64,000 bases of DNA from Micromonospora inaquosa (GTDB lineage Bacteria > Actinomycetota > Actinomycetes > Mycobacteriales > Micromonosporaceae): the NCBI RefSeq assembly GCF_003857055.1, contig NZ_QGSZ01000190.1:1-64000 (forward strand), given 5' to 3'. The position numbers and the translations under genes were made by a program. Below the pieces are notes generated by a model, which was not told the origin of the DNA, did not search any database, and worked only from the letters and a program-made list of their open reading frames with translations. Below are positions 26,110 through 35,326 of this stretch, one piece after another (the stretch's first letter is position 1; each line of letters opens with the position of its first letter).

Positions 26110-26765
26110 GTTTCATTCCCCCCGTTTCGACTTCCCTCCGCCACATTCTGACCCGCCCAACAGGAGTATCCGCCGTATTCAGAAATAATCGTCGGCGCAT
26201 TTACCGGAGCATTTTCCAGCAATGTTCCCATTGGCGGAACAGGCGTTCAACCGACCCGTGTCAGGCACTTTGCTCCGCTTGAGCGAAGCAACGTCGACTG
26301 TCCGAATGACGGCCGGACGACGGCACCTGGGGCCGGGTCGGACGGCTCGTGACCCACTCGGGTTGCATGAAGTCGCGGCATCAGGACGTCTCGGATGCCG
26401 CGACTTCCGTGAAACCGAGTGGATCACGAGCCCGGGCGCGGGAGGTACCGACCGGGGCGGCGCACCTCGTGGGCGGACTTTTGTCAACTGGAGCGAAGCT
26501 TCTGCCGAACGCGACAAAGCTTTGCCTTCGTCCAGAGGCAAGGGTAAGGTCACGATTCAGATAGAGGGTTGCCCATTCGTCGATCAACTTGCCGCCACCT
26601 CTGCCGGGTCGCCGCGTTCCGCTCCCGATGGGTCCGGGCCGCACTCGCGCGCCGTCCCTCACCGTCCTGCCGAGGCCCGCCTCCGGCGGTTCGGCGCGTC
26701 CGGCAGACGGCAGCCAGGTCGACCGCCGCCGACGGCGTACCAGCCGTCAGGAAGGGACCACCACC
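26110..26765. other. 656-nt gene-free region with a long palindrome
   Basis: No convincing gene on either strand. The part next to the transpeptidase gene (26110-26230) is AT-richer and should contain its promoter. An 87-nt imperfect palindrome occupies 26345-26431. The remainder leads into the sugar-isomerase gene, whose ribosome-binding site AAGGGA is at about 26752. Confidence 0.6.
26345..26431. repeat. 87-nt imperfect intergenic palindrome
   Basis: Two arms of 38 nt (26345-26382 and 26394-26431) are reverse complements at about 32 positions, with a perfect inner stem AAGTCGCGGCATC/GATGCCGCGACTT. The mismatches are scattered, so the element looks like an old copy. It is not next to a stop codon, which argues against an ordinary terminator. 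Confidence 0.7.
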
Positions 26766-27731
26766 ATGGATCAACAAGACAACCGACCGGGGCCGACACC
26801 GGCATCCGAACCGGTCAGCCGGCGTGGAGTGCTGCGCGCCGCGACCGTCTCCGCGGCCGCCGTCGGCGCCGCCGGTCTGCTTGCCAGCCCGGCCACCGCC
26901 GCACCCGGCGCAGCCGGCGGGCAGGCCCAGGGCCGCCGCCGGGTGCCGGTGGACCGGATCAGCATTCAGCTCTACACCCTGCGTGATCAACTCGCCGTCG
27001 ACCTGCCCGGCACCCTGGACGCGCTGCGCCGGATCGGCTATCGGCGAGTCGAGCACGCCGGTTTCGTCGGACGCACCGCCGCACAGTTCCGGACCGCGCT
27101 CGACGAGGCCGGGCTACGTTCCACCTCCGGGCACGTCGGCATCCCGCAGCCGTTCGACGCCGCCACCTGGGAGCAGGCCCTCGCCGACGCCAACGTGGTG
27201 GGCTGCAAGAAGATCGTCCACCCGTACTTCGGTCGGGACGCGAGCGGTCAGCCGATCCGGGACCCTGCCGTCTACCGGGCCCTGGCCCGGGACCTGAACC
27301 GCGCCGGTCGGCTCGCCGAACGCGCGGGGCTCGACTTCGGCTACCACAACCACCAACTCGAGTTCGTGCCGCTGACCGGCGGCTCGACCGGGTTCGACAT
27401 CCTCAGCTCGCAGACCGATCCCCGGCTGGTCCACTTCGAGCTCGACCTCTACTGGGCCTGGCGGGGCGCCCACGACCCGGTCGACGTGATCCGGGCCAAC
27501 CGCGGCCGAATCCGCCAGGTGCACGTCAAGGACCTCGACGTCGAGGCTGGCTTCGCCGACCTCGGCGACGGCGTCATCGACTTCGGCCGGATCTTCGCTC
27601 ACGAGCGGGAGGCCGGCATCGAGGAGTACATCGTGGAGCGTGACGACGCGGGCACCGCGCCGCGCTCCCCCGCCGACGCCCTGGACACCGCCCGCGTCGG
27701 CTTCGACTATCTCGCCTCACTTCGGTACTGA
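26766..27731 (+). CDS. Tat-exported sugar phosphate isomerase/epimerase-like protein
   Basis: A 321-residue protein with a twin-arginine signal (SRRGVLRAAT, about 19-28, then a hydrophobic stretch to SPATAAP) and a xylose-isomerase-like TIM barrel (about 62-320). Family motifs include ISIQLYTLRDQL, GYHNHQLEF, HFELDLYWAW and VHVKDLD, whose acidic and His residues bind a divalent metal. Export by Tat implies folding with its metal before secretion and action on an extracytoplasmic sugar. The ATG at 26766 places the RR motif correctly. The next gene, a secreted sugar dehydrogenase, starts 23 nt later, so the two form an operon. Confidence 0.88.
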   Translation: MDQQDNRPGPTPASEPVSRRGVLRAATVSAAAVGAAGLLASPATAAPGAAGGQAQGRRRVPVDRISIQLYTLRDQLAVDLPGTLDALRRIGYRRVEHAGFVGRTAAQFRTALDEAGLRSTSGHVGIPQPFDAATWEQALADANVVGCKKIVHPYFGRDASGQPIRDPAVYRALARDLNRAGRLAERAGLDFGYHNHQLEFVPLTGGSTGFDILSSQTDPRLVHFELDLYWAWRGAHDPVDVIRANRGRIRQVHVKDLDVEAGFADLGDGVIDFGRIFAHEREAGIEEYIVERDDAGTAPRSPADALDTARVGFDYLASLRY

Positions 27732-27754
27732 AACCACCTCGGGGGACACACTTG

Positions 27755-29854
27755 ATGAACAGGACCGCACTCGCGTCCGCCCTGCTGCTGGTGACGGCCG
27801 GCCTGGCCGCACCACCGTCGGCAGCGGCCGCGGCGCCCGCCGCGCCGCCGGACAGCAGCTTCCAGAAAGTGACGCTGAACGACTTCCCGGGCGAGCCGAT
27901 GAGCCTCGCCGTTCTGCCCGACCTGCGGGTGCTGCACACCTCCCGCACCGGTGAGGTCCGCATCCACGACCCGCGCACCGGGCTGAACACCCTCGCCGCC
28001 GACATCCCGGTGTACGAGCACGACGAGGAAGGCTTGCAGGGGGTCGCCATCGACCCGAACTTCGCCCAGAACAAGTGGGTGTACCTCTACTACTCGCCGC
28101 CGATGGACACACCGGTGGACGACCCGGCCACCCCCGACGTCAACGAGGGGGACGCGCCGGAGACCGGCACCGCGGCGGACTGGCAGCGGTTCAAGGGCGC
28201 GCTGCGGTTGTCCCGGTTCAAGCTCGACGGGATGCGGCTGAACCTCGCCAGCGAGCAGCAGATCATCGACGTGCCGACCGACCGGGGCATCTGCTGCCAC
28301 GTCGGCGGTCAGATCGACTTCGACAGCAAGGGAAACCTGTACCTGTCGACAGGTGACGACACCAACCCGTTCGCCTCCGACGGCTACATCCCGATCGACG
28401 AGCGGGCCGACCGCAACCCGGCGTACGACGCCCAGCGCAGCTCGGCCAACACCAACGACCTGCGCGGCAAGCTGCTGCGCATCAAGCCGAAGGCCGGTGG
28501 CGGTTACACGGTGCCGGCGGGCAACCTGTTCAAGCCCGGCACGGCGAAGACCCGCCCCGAGATCTACGCGATGGGGCTGCGCAACGCGTTCCGGTTCGCC
28601 GTCGACCGGCGCACCGACAACGTCTACCTGGGCGACTACTCCCCGGACGCCTCCAACCCGAACCCGGAGCGCGGGCCGGCCGGGCACGGCCGGTGGATGC
28701 TCGTCGACAAGCCGGCGAACTACGGCTGGCCGTACTGCGTGACGCCGACGATCGCCTACCGCGACTACGACTTCGCCACCGGCCAGTCCGGCAAGAAGTT
28801 CAACTGCGCGCGCCCGGTCAACGACTCGCCGCACAACACCGGCAAGCGCCAGCTGCCGCCGGTCGAGCAGCCGGAGGTCTGGTACCCCTCCGCGGCCTCG
28901 GGTGACTTCCCGCAGCTGGGCGCCGGCGGCATCGGCCCGATGGGTGGCCCGGCGTACGACTACGACGGGACCAGCACGTCGCGTACGCGCTGGCCGGCCT
29001 ACTACGACGGGGTGCCGCTGTTCTACGAGTGGACCCGCGACTACATCAAGGAGTTCCGCCTCGACTCCGACGGCGACGTCAAGGACATTCGCCCGGTGGT
29101 GCCGTCGCTGGTGGTGGACAACCCGATGGACATGGAGTTCGGCCCGGACGGCGCGCTCTACGTGCTGGAGTACGGCGACGGCTACTTCGCCGAGAACCCG
29201 GACGCGCAGCTGTCCCGGATCGACTTCGTCCGGGGCAACCGGACGCCGATCCCGAAGATCAGCGCCGACCCGACCGTGGGGCAGGCCCCGCTGACCGTCG
29301 CGTTCTCCAGCGCCGGCACGACCGACCCGGACGGCGACAAGCTGAGCTACGCGTGGGACTTCAACGCGGACGGGTCGGTGGACAGCACCGCTCCGAACGC
29401 GACCTGGACGTTCCCGAGGAACGGCTCGTACACGCCGACGCTGAAGGTGACCGACCGCACCGGACGGTCCGCCTCGGCATACCTGCCGCTGGTGGTCGGG
29501 CCGACCGCACCGCTGGTCGAGTTCGTCGCCCCGGTGGCCGGTCAGCCGTTCGAGTTCGGGCAGACGGTCGCGTACGAGGTGAAGGTCACCGACGACCTGC
29601 CGGTGGACTGCTCGCGGGTGAAGGTCACCTACGTGCTCGGGCACGATGAGCACGGGCACCCGCTCTCCACCTCGACGGGTTGCTCCGGGACGATCCCCAC
29701 CTTCCTCGACGGTGGGCACAGCGGCGCGGACAACCTGACCGCGGTGTTCGTCGCGGAGTACACCGACGCGCCGACCGACCCGGGCGTACCCCCGCAGTCC
29801 GCCTCGGCGACGGTGGTGCTGGACCCGACCCCGGTGGCCGGCCTGGCCGGCTGA
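27755..29854 (+). CDS. Secreted PQQ-type sugar dehydrogenase with PKD domain
   Basis: A 699-residue exported protein. A Sec signal peptide ends near PPSAAAAAP. The six-bladed glucose/sorbosone dehydrogenase propeller (about 40-500) shows EEGLQGVAIDPNFA, YYSPP, GGQIDFDSKGNLYLSTGD and RNAFRFAVD. A PKD domain (about 510-590; DPDGDKLSYAWDFNADG) and a further Ig-like module (about 590-699) follow. The family oxidises sugars with PQQ or acts on polysaccharide ends. The ATG at 27755 (or TTG at 27752) follows GGGGGA. It is coupled to the Tat-exported isomerase and ends at a convergent terminator. Confidence 0.88.
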   Translation: MNRTALASALLLVTAGLAAPPSAAAAAPAAPPDSSFQKVTLNDFPGEPMSLAVLPDLRVLHTSRTGEVRIHDPRTGLNTLAADIPVYEHDEEGLQGVAIDPNFAQNKWVYLYYSPPMDTPVDDPATPDVNEGDAPETGTAADWQRFKGALRLSRFKLDGMRLNLASEQQIIDVPTDRGICCHVGGQIDFDSKGNLYLSTGDDTNPFASDGYIPIDERADRNPAYDAQRSSANTNDLRGKLLRIKPKAGGGYTVPAGNLFKPGTAKTRPEIYAMGLRNAFRFAVDRRTDNVYLGDYSPDASNPNPERGPAGHGRWMLVDKPANYGWPYCVTPTIAYRDYDFATGQSGKKFNCARPVNDSPHNTGKRQLPPVEQPEVWYPSAASGDFPQLGAGGIGPMGGPAYDYDGTSTSRTRWPAYYDGVPLFYEWTRDYIKEFRLDSDGDVKDIRPVVPSLVVDNPMDMEFGPDGALYVLEYGDGYFAENPDAQLSRIDFVRGNRTPIPKISADPTVGQAPLTVAFSSAGTTDPDGDKLSYAWDFNADGSVDSTAPNATWTFPRNGSYTPTLKVTDRTGRSASAYLPLVVGPTAPLVEFVAPVAGQPFEFGQTVAYEVKVTDDLPVDCSRVKVTYVLGHDEHGHPLSTSTGCSGTIPTFLDGGHSGADNLTAVFVAEYTDAPTDPGVPPQSASATVVLDPTPVAGLAG

Positions 29855-29871
29855 CCAACTCAACCAGGACA

Positions 29872-29905
29872 GCGGCGGCGGTCGGATCCTTCCGGCCGCC
29901 GCCGC
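29872..29905. terminator. Bidirectional terminator
   Basis: A 14-nt arm (29872-29885) pairs with 29892-29905, with one G-T pair, around ATCCTT. It lies between the convergent sugar dehydrogenase and beta-helix genes. Confidence 0.75.
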
Positions 29906-29912
29906 ACGTCGT

Positions 29913-31598
29913 TCAGCTCCAGTCGCTGTCCAGGTGGTTGTCCCGCCACCGTCCGCCCACCGGCGGGGTGTCCAGCCGCATCCCGTCCTCGGCGTTGCCG
30001 GCGAGGTCGTTGTCCTCGACCCGGCAGTCCACGCAACTGCCCCGCCCGGTGATCCACAGCCCGTGCGTCTGGGTCTGGTTGTCGTGGTTGTCCCAGATCC
30101 GGTTTCCGCGGATGGTGGCCGAGTCGAACGCCGCGTTGATGGTGATGCCGGCCCGCTGCCCGGGTGCGGGGTCGAGCTCGTACCCGCAGCCCGGCGGCGG
30201 CACGGCCCCGCTCCACGCCGTGAACGCGTCCGGGCGGACCGGGGCCAGGGTGAGTTCGTCGCCGGTGTTGGCGGCCACCGTGGCCACGGACCGGCCGACC
30301 CGCAGGATCTTGCCGCGGTGCCCGTCGTGCGGCCAGTCGGCGGTGCGGTCCACCAGGCTCCGCTCGCTGTAGCGGACGGCTTCGCCCGCACCGCCGGCGG
30401 CCCGGCCGTACTGCCGCCCGTTGTTGCGGATCCGGTTGTTGAGAAGGACCGCGTCGCTCATCTGGTGGTCGATCCGGACCGCGTCGAGGCCGTTGCCCCA
30501 GAACTCATTGCTCTCGATCACCACGTCCCGGATCGGGCCCTGGTAACCGCGCCTGAGGTCGCGGGAGTGGTAGCCGTGCTGGCCGTTGCCGCTGATCCGG
30601 TTGCCCCGGACGATGTACGGTCCGGGGCTGTTGCCGAGGCTGATCCCGTCGCGCAGGTTGCCGTCGATGACGCAGTCCGTGACGAGTCCGCCCCGCCCGG
30701 CCACTGTCGAGGTGCCCTGCGACGACACGTCGAAGCCGGCCTCCAGGTTTCCGGTCATGGTGCAGGCGGAAACAATCAGGCCGTCGGCGCCCCAGTCGGA
30801 GATGCCGAAACGGTTGCCCTGACTGTGGCAGCCGATGATGCGGTAGCCGCGCGGGGGCGTCCAGTAGTCCTTCTGCAGCTCCAGGAAGATGCCGTTCGTG
30901 CCGTTGGCCAGGGCGGTGCAGTTGGCGATGGTCAGCCGCTCCACCGCTCCCCAGCCGCCGATGCCGATCCCGATGCCGGCGCCGCCCATCTGCTCGCCGT
31001 TGTCCAGTCGGCCACAGCCGACCACCACCACACCGTCGATCAGGGAGTCCTGGAGGAAGTCGCAGCCCAGCCCGCTGGCCGCGGTGTGGTGGATGTAGAG
31101 GTTACGGAAGACACCCCGCACCACGTACTGCAGGCCGAGGCCCTTGGCCAGGTAGTTGTACTCGGCCATGGCGACGCCGGAGCCGTCGATCTGGAAGTCG
31201 GAGAAGGTGCAGTCGGCGATGTGCCGGTCCCGGTCGGCGCCGTGCTGCACCGTGGTCCAGAAGGCCAACGGGGTCGGGTCGGCCCGGTTGCCCTCATTGC
31301 TGAGCATGAACCGGGTCGCCGCCGGGCCGGCCCCGATCAGCGACACCCCGCTGCGCCACACCGTGCCCGCGTCCCGGATCGAGTAGATGCCCGGGGGGCA
31401 GTAGATGACCCGGGCCCGCCCGTCCGAGGCGTACCCGGCGCCGAGGCGGTCCACCAGGGCGGCCAGCGCCGGCTGGTCGTTGGTCGAGCCGTCGCCGGTC
31501 AGCCCGTACTCCAGCGCGTCGCAGTACAGCGGCGCGCCGGCGGCGGCGGGCCGCCGCACCCGGACCGAGTTCAGTAGCAGCTCGTTCGCCACGGCCAC
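29913..31598 (-). CDS. Right-handed parallel beta-helix protein
   Basis: A 561-residue protein. It opens with a pectate-lyase-superfamily N-cap (DALEYGLTGDGSTNDQPALAA, VIYCPPGIYSI) and continues as many PbH1-like coils rich in GN, as in NGIFLELQK, GNRFGISDWGADGLIVSACTMTGN and RGNRISGNGQHGYHSRD. A non-helical insertion occurs near 430-480. Such folds bind or cleave polysaccharides; there is no recognisable catalytic set and no clear signal peptide. The GTG at 31598 is chosen because GGGAG lies 7 nt upstream. It is convergent with the sugar dehydrogenase gene. Confidence 0.8.
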   Translation of the reverse strand: MAVANELLLNSVRVRRPAAAGAPLYCDALEYGLTGDGSTNDQPALAALVDRLGAGYASDGRARVIYCPPGIYSIRDAGTVWRSGVSLIGAGPAATRFMLSNEGNRADPTPLAFWTTVQHGADRDRHIADCTFSDFQIDGSGVAMAEYNYLAKGLGLQYVVRGVFRNLYIHHTAASGLGCDFLQDSLIDGVVVVGCGRLDNGEQMGGAGIGIGIGGWGAVERLTIANCTALANGTNGIFLELQKDYWTPPRGYRIIGCHSQGNRFGISDWGADGLIVSACTMTGNLEAGFDVSSQGTSTVAGRGGLVTDCVIDGNLRDGISLGNSPGPYIVRGNRISGNGQHGYHSRDLRRGYQGPIRDVVIESNEFWGNGLDAVRIDHQMSDAVLLNNRIRNNGRQYGRAAGGAGEAVRYSERSLVDRTADWPHDGHRGKILRVGRSVATVAANTGDELTLAPVRPDAFTAWSGAVPPPGCGYELDPAPGQRAGITINAAFDSATIRGNRIWDNHDNQTQTHGLWITGRGSCVDCRVEDNDLAGNAEDGMRLDTPPVGGRWRDNHLDSDWS

Positions 31599-31644
31599 AG
31601 GCCGGCTCCCTTCGACGCGTTCGGTGCGCGCCGACTTCCCATTG

Positions 31645-31693
31645 ACACCGCCGGGAAACCCCCGGCCCGAACACACCGCCGGGAAACCCCCGG
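31645..31693. repeat. Pair of 21-nt direct repeats upstream of the beta-helix gene
   Basis: ACACCGCCGGGAAACCCCCGG occurs exactly at 31645 and again at 31673, 28 nt apart (described by its 21-nt span). Each copy contains a small inverted repeat CCGGG/CCCGG. They lie 47-95 nt upstream of the minus-strand beta-helix start and may be regulator sites or a slipped duplication. Confidence 0.6.
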
Positions 31694-31700
31694 ACGTGCA

Positions 31701-31736
31701 CCGGCCCCGGCGCCGCACGGGCAGCGCCGGGGCCGG
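31701..31736 (-). terminator. Terminator of the 2-oxoacid dehydrogenase operon
   Basis: A 13-bp perfect stem (31701-31713 with 31724-31736) lies 10 nt beyond the E2 gene stop codon. Confidence 0.75.
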
Positions 31737-31745
31737 GGGTACGCG

Positions 31746-33128
31746 TCAGACGGCGGCGATCAGCAGCGCCGGGCGCTCCACGCAGTCGGCGACGTGCCGC
31801 AGGAAGCCACCGGCCACGCCGCCGTCGCAGACGCGGTGGTCGAAGGTGAGGCTGAGCTGGGTGACCTTGCGGACGGCGAGTTGACCGTCGACCACCCACG
31901 GCTTGTCCACGATCCGCCCGACCCCGAGCAGGGCCGCCTCGGGGTGGTTGATGATCGGCGTGGAGCCGTCGACGCCGAACACCCCGTAGTTGTTCAGCGT
32001 GAAGGTGCCACCGGTCAGCCGGGCCGGCGGGAGGCTGCCGGCCCGCGCGGCGGCGGTGGTCGCCGCCAGTTCGGCGGCGAGTTCGGCGGTGGTGAGCCGC
32101 TGGGCGTCGCGCAGCACCGGCACCAGCAGTCCCCGGTCGGTCTGCGCGGCGATGCCGAGGTGCACCCCGGCGGACTGGACGATCCGCTGCCCCTCGGTGT
32201 CGACCCGGGCGTTGAGCTGCGGGAACCGGCGCAGCCCGCTGAGGCAGATCCGGGCCAGGAGGGCCAGGATGCTCACCGGCGCGTCGGGGGTCGCCGCGTT
32301 GATCGCGGCGCGGGTCTCCAGCAGCCCGGTGGCGTCCACGTCGACCCAGATGGTCACCTCCGGGATCTCCCGCCGGCTGCGGGAGAGTTTGTCGGCGATC
32401 ACCTTGCGGACGCCGGTGAGCGGGACGATCACGTCGCCGTCCCCGGCGGGGGCGGCGGCGACCTGCGGGTCCGGCACGGCGGCGAGCCGGGCGGTGGGGG
32501 CGGTCAGCGCGGCCTCGACGTCGGCGCGGCGGATCACGCCCCCGGGCCCGGTGCCCCGCACGGTGCCGAGGTCGACGCCGTGCTCGCGGGCCAGCCGCCG
32601 CACGATCGGCGAGATGACCAGCGCGGTGCTCCCGGTCGGGCCGGCCGGTGCGACGACCGGCGCCGAACCCGGGTTCGCCGGGCTGCTCCCGGCGGCAGTG
32701 TCAGGTGTCGCGCCCGGCGGGTAGTCGGTCGGCTCGGGCGCCACCGCCAGACGGGGGCGACGCCGACGGCGGGTCGCGCCGCCGTGGCCGGTGCCGTACC
32801 CGATCAGCACGTTGCCGGAGCCAGCCCGCTCCTCCTCCCGGTAGGTGGCGTGCCCGGCGGGCTCGTCGCCCCCGTCCAGCGGCGCGATGGTGATCAGCGG
32901 CTGGCCGACCGGGCGTACCTCACCGGCCGCGCCGTGCAGGGTGACCACCCGGCCGGCGTACGGGCACGGCACGTCGACGACGGCCTTGGCGGTCTCCACC
33001 TCGACCACGCTCTGGTCGACGGTGACCACGTCACCCACGGCGACCCGCCACTCGACGATCTCGGCCTCACTCAGCCCCTCGCCCAGGTCGGGCAGGAGGA
33101 ACACCTGCGTCCGTTCGACGGTGGTCAT
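31746..33128 (-). CDS. 2-oxoacid dehydrogenase E2 (dihydrolipoyl acyltransferase)
   Basis: A 460-residue E2 core of a branched-chain-type 2-oxoacid dehydrogenase complex. In order: lipoyl domain (1-80) with the lipoylated K48 in VEVETAKAVVD; an Ala/Pro linker; the E3/E1-binding domain (about 180-215; ISPIVRRLAREHGVDLGTVRGTG); and the catalytic domain with active-site DHRVCDGG near the C-terminus. It transfers the acyl group to CoA. Its ATG overlaps the E1beta stop by 4 nt. No E3 (lipoamide dehydrogenase) gene lies nearby; it must be supplied from elsewhere. Confidence 0.93.
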   Translation of the reverse strand: MTTVERTQVFLLPDLGEGLSEAEIVEWRVAVGDVVTVDQSVVEVETAKAVVDVPCPYAGRVVTLHGAAGEVRPVGQPLITIAPLDGGDEPAGHATYREEERAGSGNVLIGYGTGHGGATRRRRRPRLAVAPEPTDYPPGATPDTAAGSSPANPGSAPVVAPAGPTGSTALVISPIVRRLAREHGVDLGTVRGTGPGGVIRRADVEAALTAPTARLAAVPDPQVAAAPAGDGDVIVPLTGVRKVIADKLSRSRREIPEVTIWVDVDATGLLETRAAINAATPDAPVSILALLARICLSGLRRFPQLNARVDTEGQRIVQSAGVHLGIAAQTDRGLLVPVLRDAQRLTTAELAAELAATTAAARAGSLPPARLTGGTFTLNNYGVFGVDGSTPIINHPEAALLGVGRIVDKPWVVDGQLAVRKVTQLSLTFDHRVCDGGVAGGFLRHVADCVERPALLIAAV

Positions 33129-34126
33129 GCCGCCGCCCAACGCGCGTCCGGCTGGTCGTCCCACTGCAGGCGGGCCACCGCGTCGAGCACCCGGTCCACG
33201 CCGGGCAGGTGGGTGTGCTCCAGCATCGGCGCCGGGTACGGGATGTCCAGCCCGGCGACCCGCAGCACCGGGGCGTGCAGCGCGTGAAAGCAACGCTCCT
33301 GCACCCGGGCGGCGATCTCCGCGCCGACACCGGCGAAGCCGGGGGCCTCCTGGATCACCACGCACCGACCGGTGCGCCGGACCGAGGCGGTGATGGTGGC
33401 GTCGTCGAACGGCACGATGGTCCGCACGTCGACGACCTCCAGGTCCCACCCCTCCTCCCGGGCGGCCTCGGCGGCCTCCAGCGCGACCGGCACCGCCGGC
33501 CCGTACGCCACCAGGGTGGCGTCGCGACCGGGCCGGCGCACGACGGCCCGGCCGAACGGCTCGGCCCGCGTCGGCAACTCAGCCTCGGCGCTGGCGAAGT
33601 AGAGCTTCTTGGGCTCCATGAAGACCACCGGGTCGGGGTCGTCGATCGCCTCGCGCAGCAGCGAGTACGCGTCCTCGACGGTGGCCGGGGTGACCACCTT
33701 CAGCCCGGGGGTGTGCGCGTAGTACGCCTCGGACGAGTCGCAGTGGTGCTCGACCCCGCCGATCCCGCCCGCGTACGGCACCCGGATGACGATCGGCACG
33801 CTCAGCGCGCCCCGGGTGCGGTTGCGCAGCTTCGCCACGTGCGAGGCGATCTGCTCGAACGCCGGGTACGCGAACGCGTCGAACTGCATCTCGACCACCG
33901 GCCGCAGGCCGGACATGGCCAGGCCGACGGCGAAACCGACGATGCCGGCCTCGGCGAGCGGGGTGTCGAAGCAGCGCTTCTCACCGAAGCGGCCCTGCAG
34001 GCCGTCGGTGATCCGGAAGACGCCGCCGAGCGCGCCGACGTCCTCGCCGAAGACGACAACCCGGTCGTCGGCGGCGAGCGCGTCGGCGAGCGCGGTGTTG
34101 AGCGCCTTCGCCATGGTGGTGGCCAT
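33125..34126 (-). CDS. 2-oxoacid dehydrogenase E1 component, beta subunit
   Basis: A 333-residue transketolase-like beta subunit. MALNTALADAL-type start, VFGEDVGALGGVFRIT, FDTPLAEAGIVGFAVGLAMSGLRPV, and a C-terminal transketolase domain with VVIQEAPGFAGVGAEIAARV are typical of BkdB-type subunits. It forms the alpha2-beta2 E1 that decarboxylates branched 2-oxo acids from Val, Leu and Ile, supplying branched acyl-CoA primers for fatty acids. Its start overlaps the E1alpha stop (TGATG). Confidence 0.94.
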   Translation of the reverse strand: MATTMAKALNTALADALAADDRVVVFGEDVGALGGVFRITDGLQGRFGEKRCFDTPLAEAGIVGFAVGLAMSGLRPVVEMQFDAFAYPAFEQIASHVAKLRNRTRGALSVPIVIRVPYAGGIGGVEHHCDSSEAYYAHTPGLKVVTPATVEDAYSLLREAIDDPDPVVFMEPKKLYFASAEAELPTRAEPFGRAVVRRPGRDATLVAYGPAVPVALEAAEAAREEGWDLEVVDVRTIVPFDDATITASVRRTGRCVVIQEAPGFAGVGAEIAARVQERCFHALHAPVLRVAGLDIPYPAPMLEHTHLPGVDRVLDAVARLQWDDQPDARWAAA

Positions 34127-35289
34127 CAGGCGTCACCCTCCTCGGCGCGAGCGGCGGTCAGCTCGGCGCGGACCAGCTCACGCTGTTCGATCAGCTGCGG
34201 GGTGGGCTCGGCGTAGACGTGGTCGAAGAGGCTCAGCGGGTCGACAGTGGGCTGCTCGTTCATCCGGGTCCGCAGGTCCGCCGCGTACGACTCGGCCTGC
34301 TCGGCGATCTCGGCGACCGCCGCGTCGTCGAGCACACCGCGTGCCCGCAGGTAGGTCTCCAGCCGGGTGATCGGATCCCGGTCCCGCCAGGCGTCGACCT
34401 CGGCGCCGTCGCGGTAGCGACTGGCGTCGTCGGCGTTGGTGTGCGGCTCCATCCGGTAGGTGTGCGCCTCGACCAGGAACGGCCCCTTGCCGGCCCGGGC
34501 GTGCGCGACCGCGCGGGTGAGCACGGCGAGCACCGCGACCGGGTCGTTGCCGTCGACCTGCTCGCTGGGTACGCCGTAGCCGACGCCCTTGTAGGCCAGC
34601 GACGGCGCGGCGGTCTGGCGCGACAGCGGGACGCTGATCGCGTACCGGTTGTTCTGCACGAAGTAGACCACCGGCGCCTTGAACACGGCGGCGAAGTTGA
34701 TCCCCTCGTGAAAGTCGCCCTCGCTGGTGGCACCGTCGCCGATGAAGGCCAGCGCCACGGTGTCGCGACCCTGGTACGCCTCGCCGTGCGCCAGCCCGGC
34801 GGCGTGCACGCACTGGGTCGCGAGGGGGGTGCACTGCGGTGCGGTGCGGACCTCGGTCGGGTCGTAGCCGCAGTGCCAGTCGCCGCGCAGCAGGGTGAGT
34901 ACCTCGACCGGGTCGATGCCCCGGGCAACCAGCGCGGTCGACTCGCGGTAGGTGGGAAAGACCCAGTCGGTGTCGCGGACCGCGAGGACCGCGCCGACCT
35001 GGCATGCCTCCTGGCCTCGCGAGGACGGGTAGACGGCGAGCCGGCCCTGCTTGGTCAGGGCGGTCGCCTGGGTGTCGAAGCGGCGGCCGAGCACCATCCG
35101 GCGGTACAGCTCGCGCAGCACCTCGGCGGCGGGTTCGGGGTAGTCGGCGCGAGCGGGCAGCGGCGTGCCGTTCTCGGCGAGCAGGCGGACCGGCTCGACG
35201 TCCGGCAGCAACGAGCGGGCCGGGTCGGGCGGGGTGACCGTTCGACGGGCGCGCGGGGATGCCCTGCGGACCGCCTGGGGAGTGGTCAT
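34126..35289 (-). CDS. 2-oxoacid dehydrogenase E1 component, alpha subunit
   Basis: A thiamine diphosphate-binding alpha subunit of about 387 residues. The TPP motif runs from IGDGATSEGDFHEGINFAA to VQNNRYAIS, and the phosphorylation-loop-like HTYRMEPHTNADD is present. It is the first gene of the E1alpha-E1beta-E2 operon. AGGAGG lies upstream; a GTG three nt before the ATG is better spaced (7 nt), so either may be used. The divergent Lrp/AsnC gene is the obvious regulator, a common arrangement for bkd operons. Confidence 0.94.
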   Translation of the reverse strand: MTTPQAVRRASPRARRTVTPPDPARSLLPDVEPVRLLAENGTPLPARADYPEPAAEVLRELYRRMVLGRRFDTQATALTKQGRLAVYPSSRGQEACQVGAVLAVRDTDWVFPTYRESTALVARGIDPVEVLTLLRGDWHCGYDPTEVRTAPQCTPLATQCVHAAGLAHGEAYQGRDTVALAFIGDGATSEGDFHEGINFAAVFKAPVVYFVQNNRYAISVPLSRQTAAPSLAYKGVGYGVPSEQVDGNDPVAVLAVLTRAVAHARAGKGPFLVEAHTYRMEPHTNADDASRYRDGAEVDAWRDRDPITRLETYLRARGVLDDAAVAEIAEQAESYAADLRTRMNEQPTVDPLSLFDHVYAEPTPQLIEQRELVRAELTAARAEEGDA

Positions 35290-35326
35290 CACGGCGGAAC
35301 CTCCTGGGACGTGTGGTGGGCCTATG

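Noticed and set aside
26179-26553. Possible minus-strand gene of about 124 codons in the gene-free region
   Set aside because: No family resemblance, no ribosome-binding site, and it runs straight through the palindrome at 26345-26431.
27707-30391. 894-codon open frame on the minus strand
   Set aside because: Antisense to the sugar dehydrogenase gene; the product is Arg/Val/Gly-rich with no recognisable domain.
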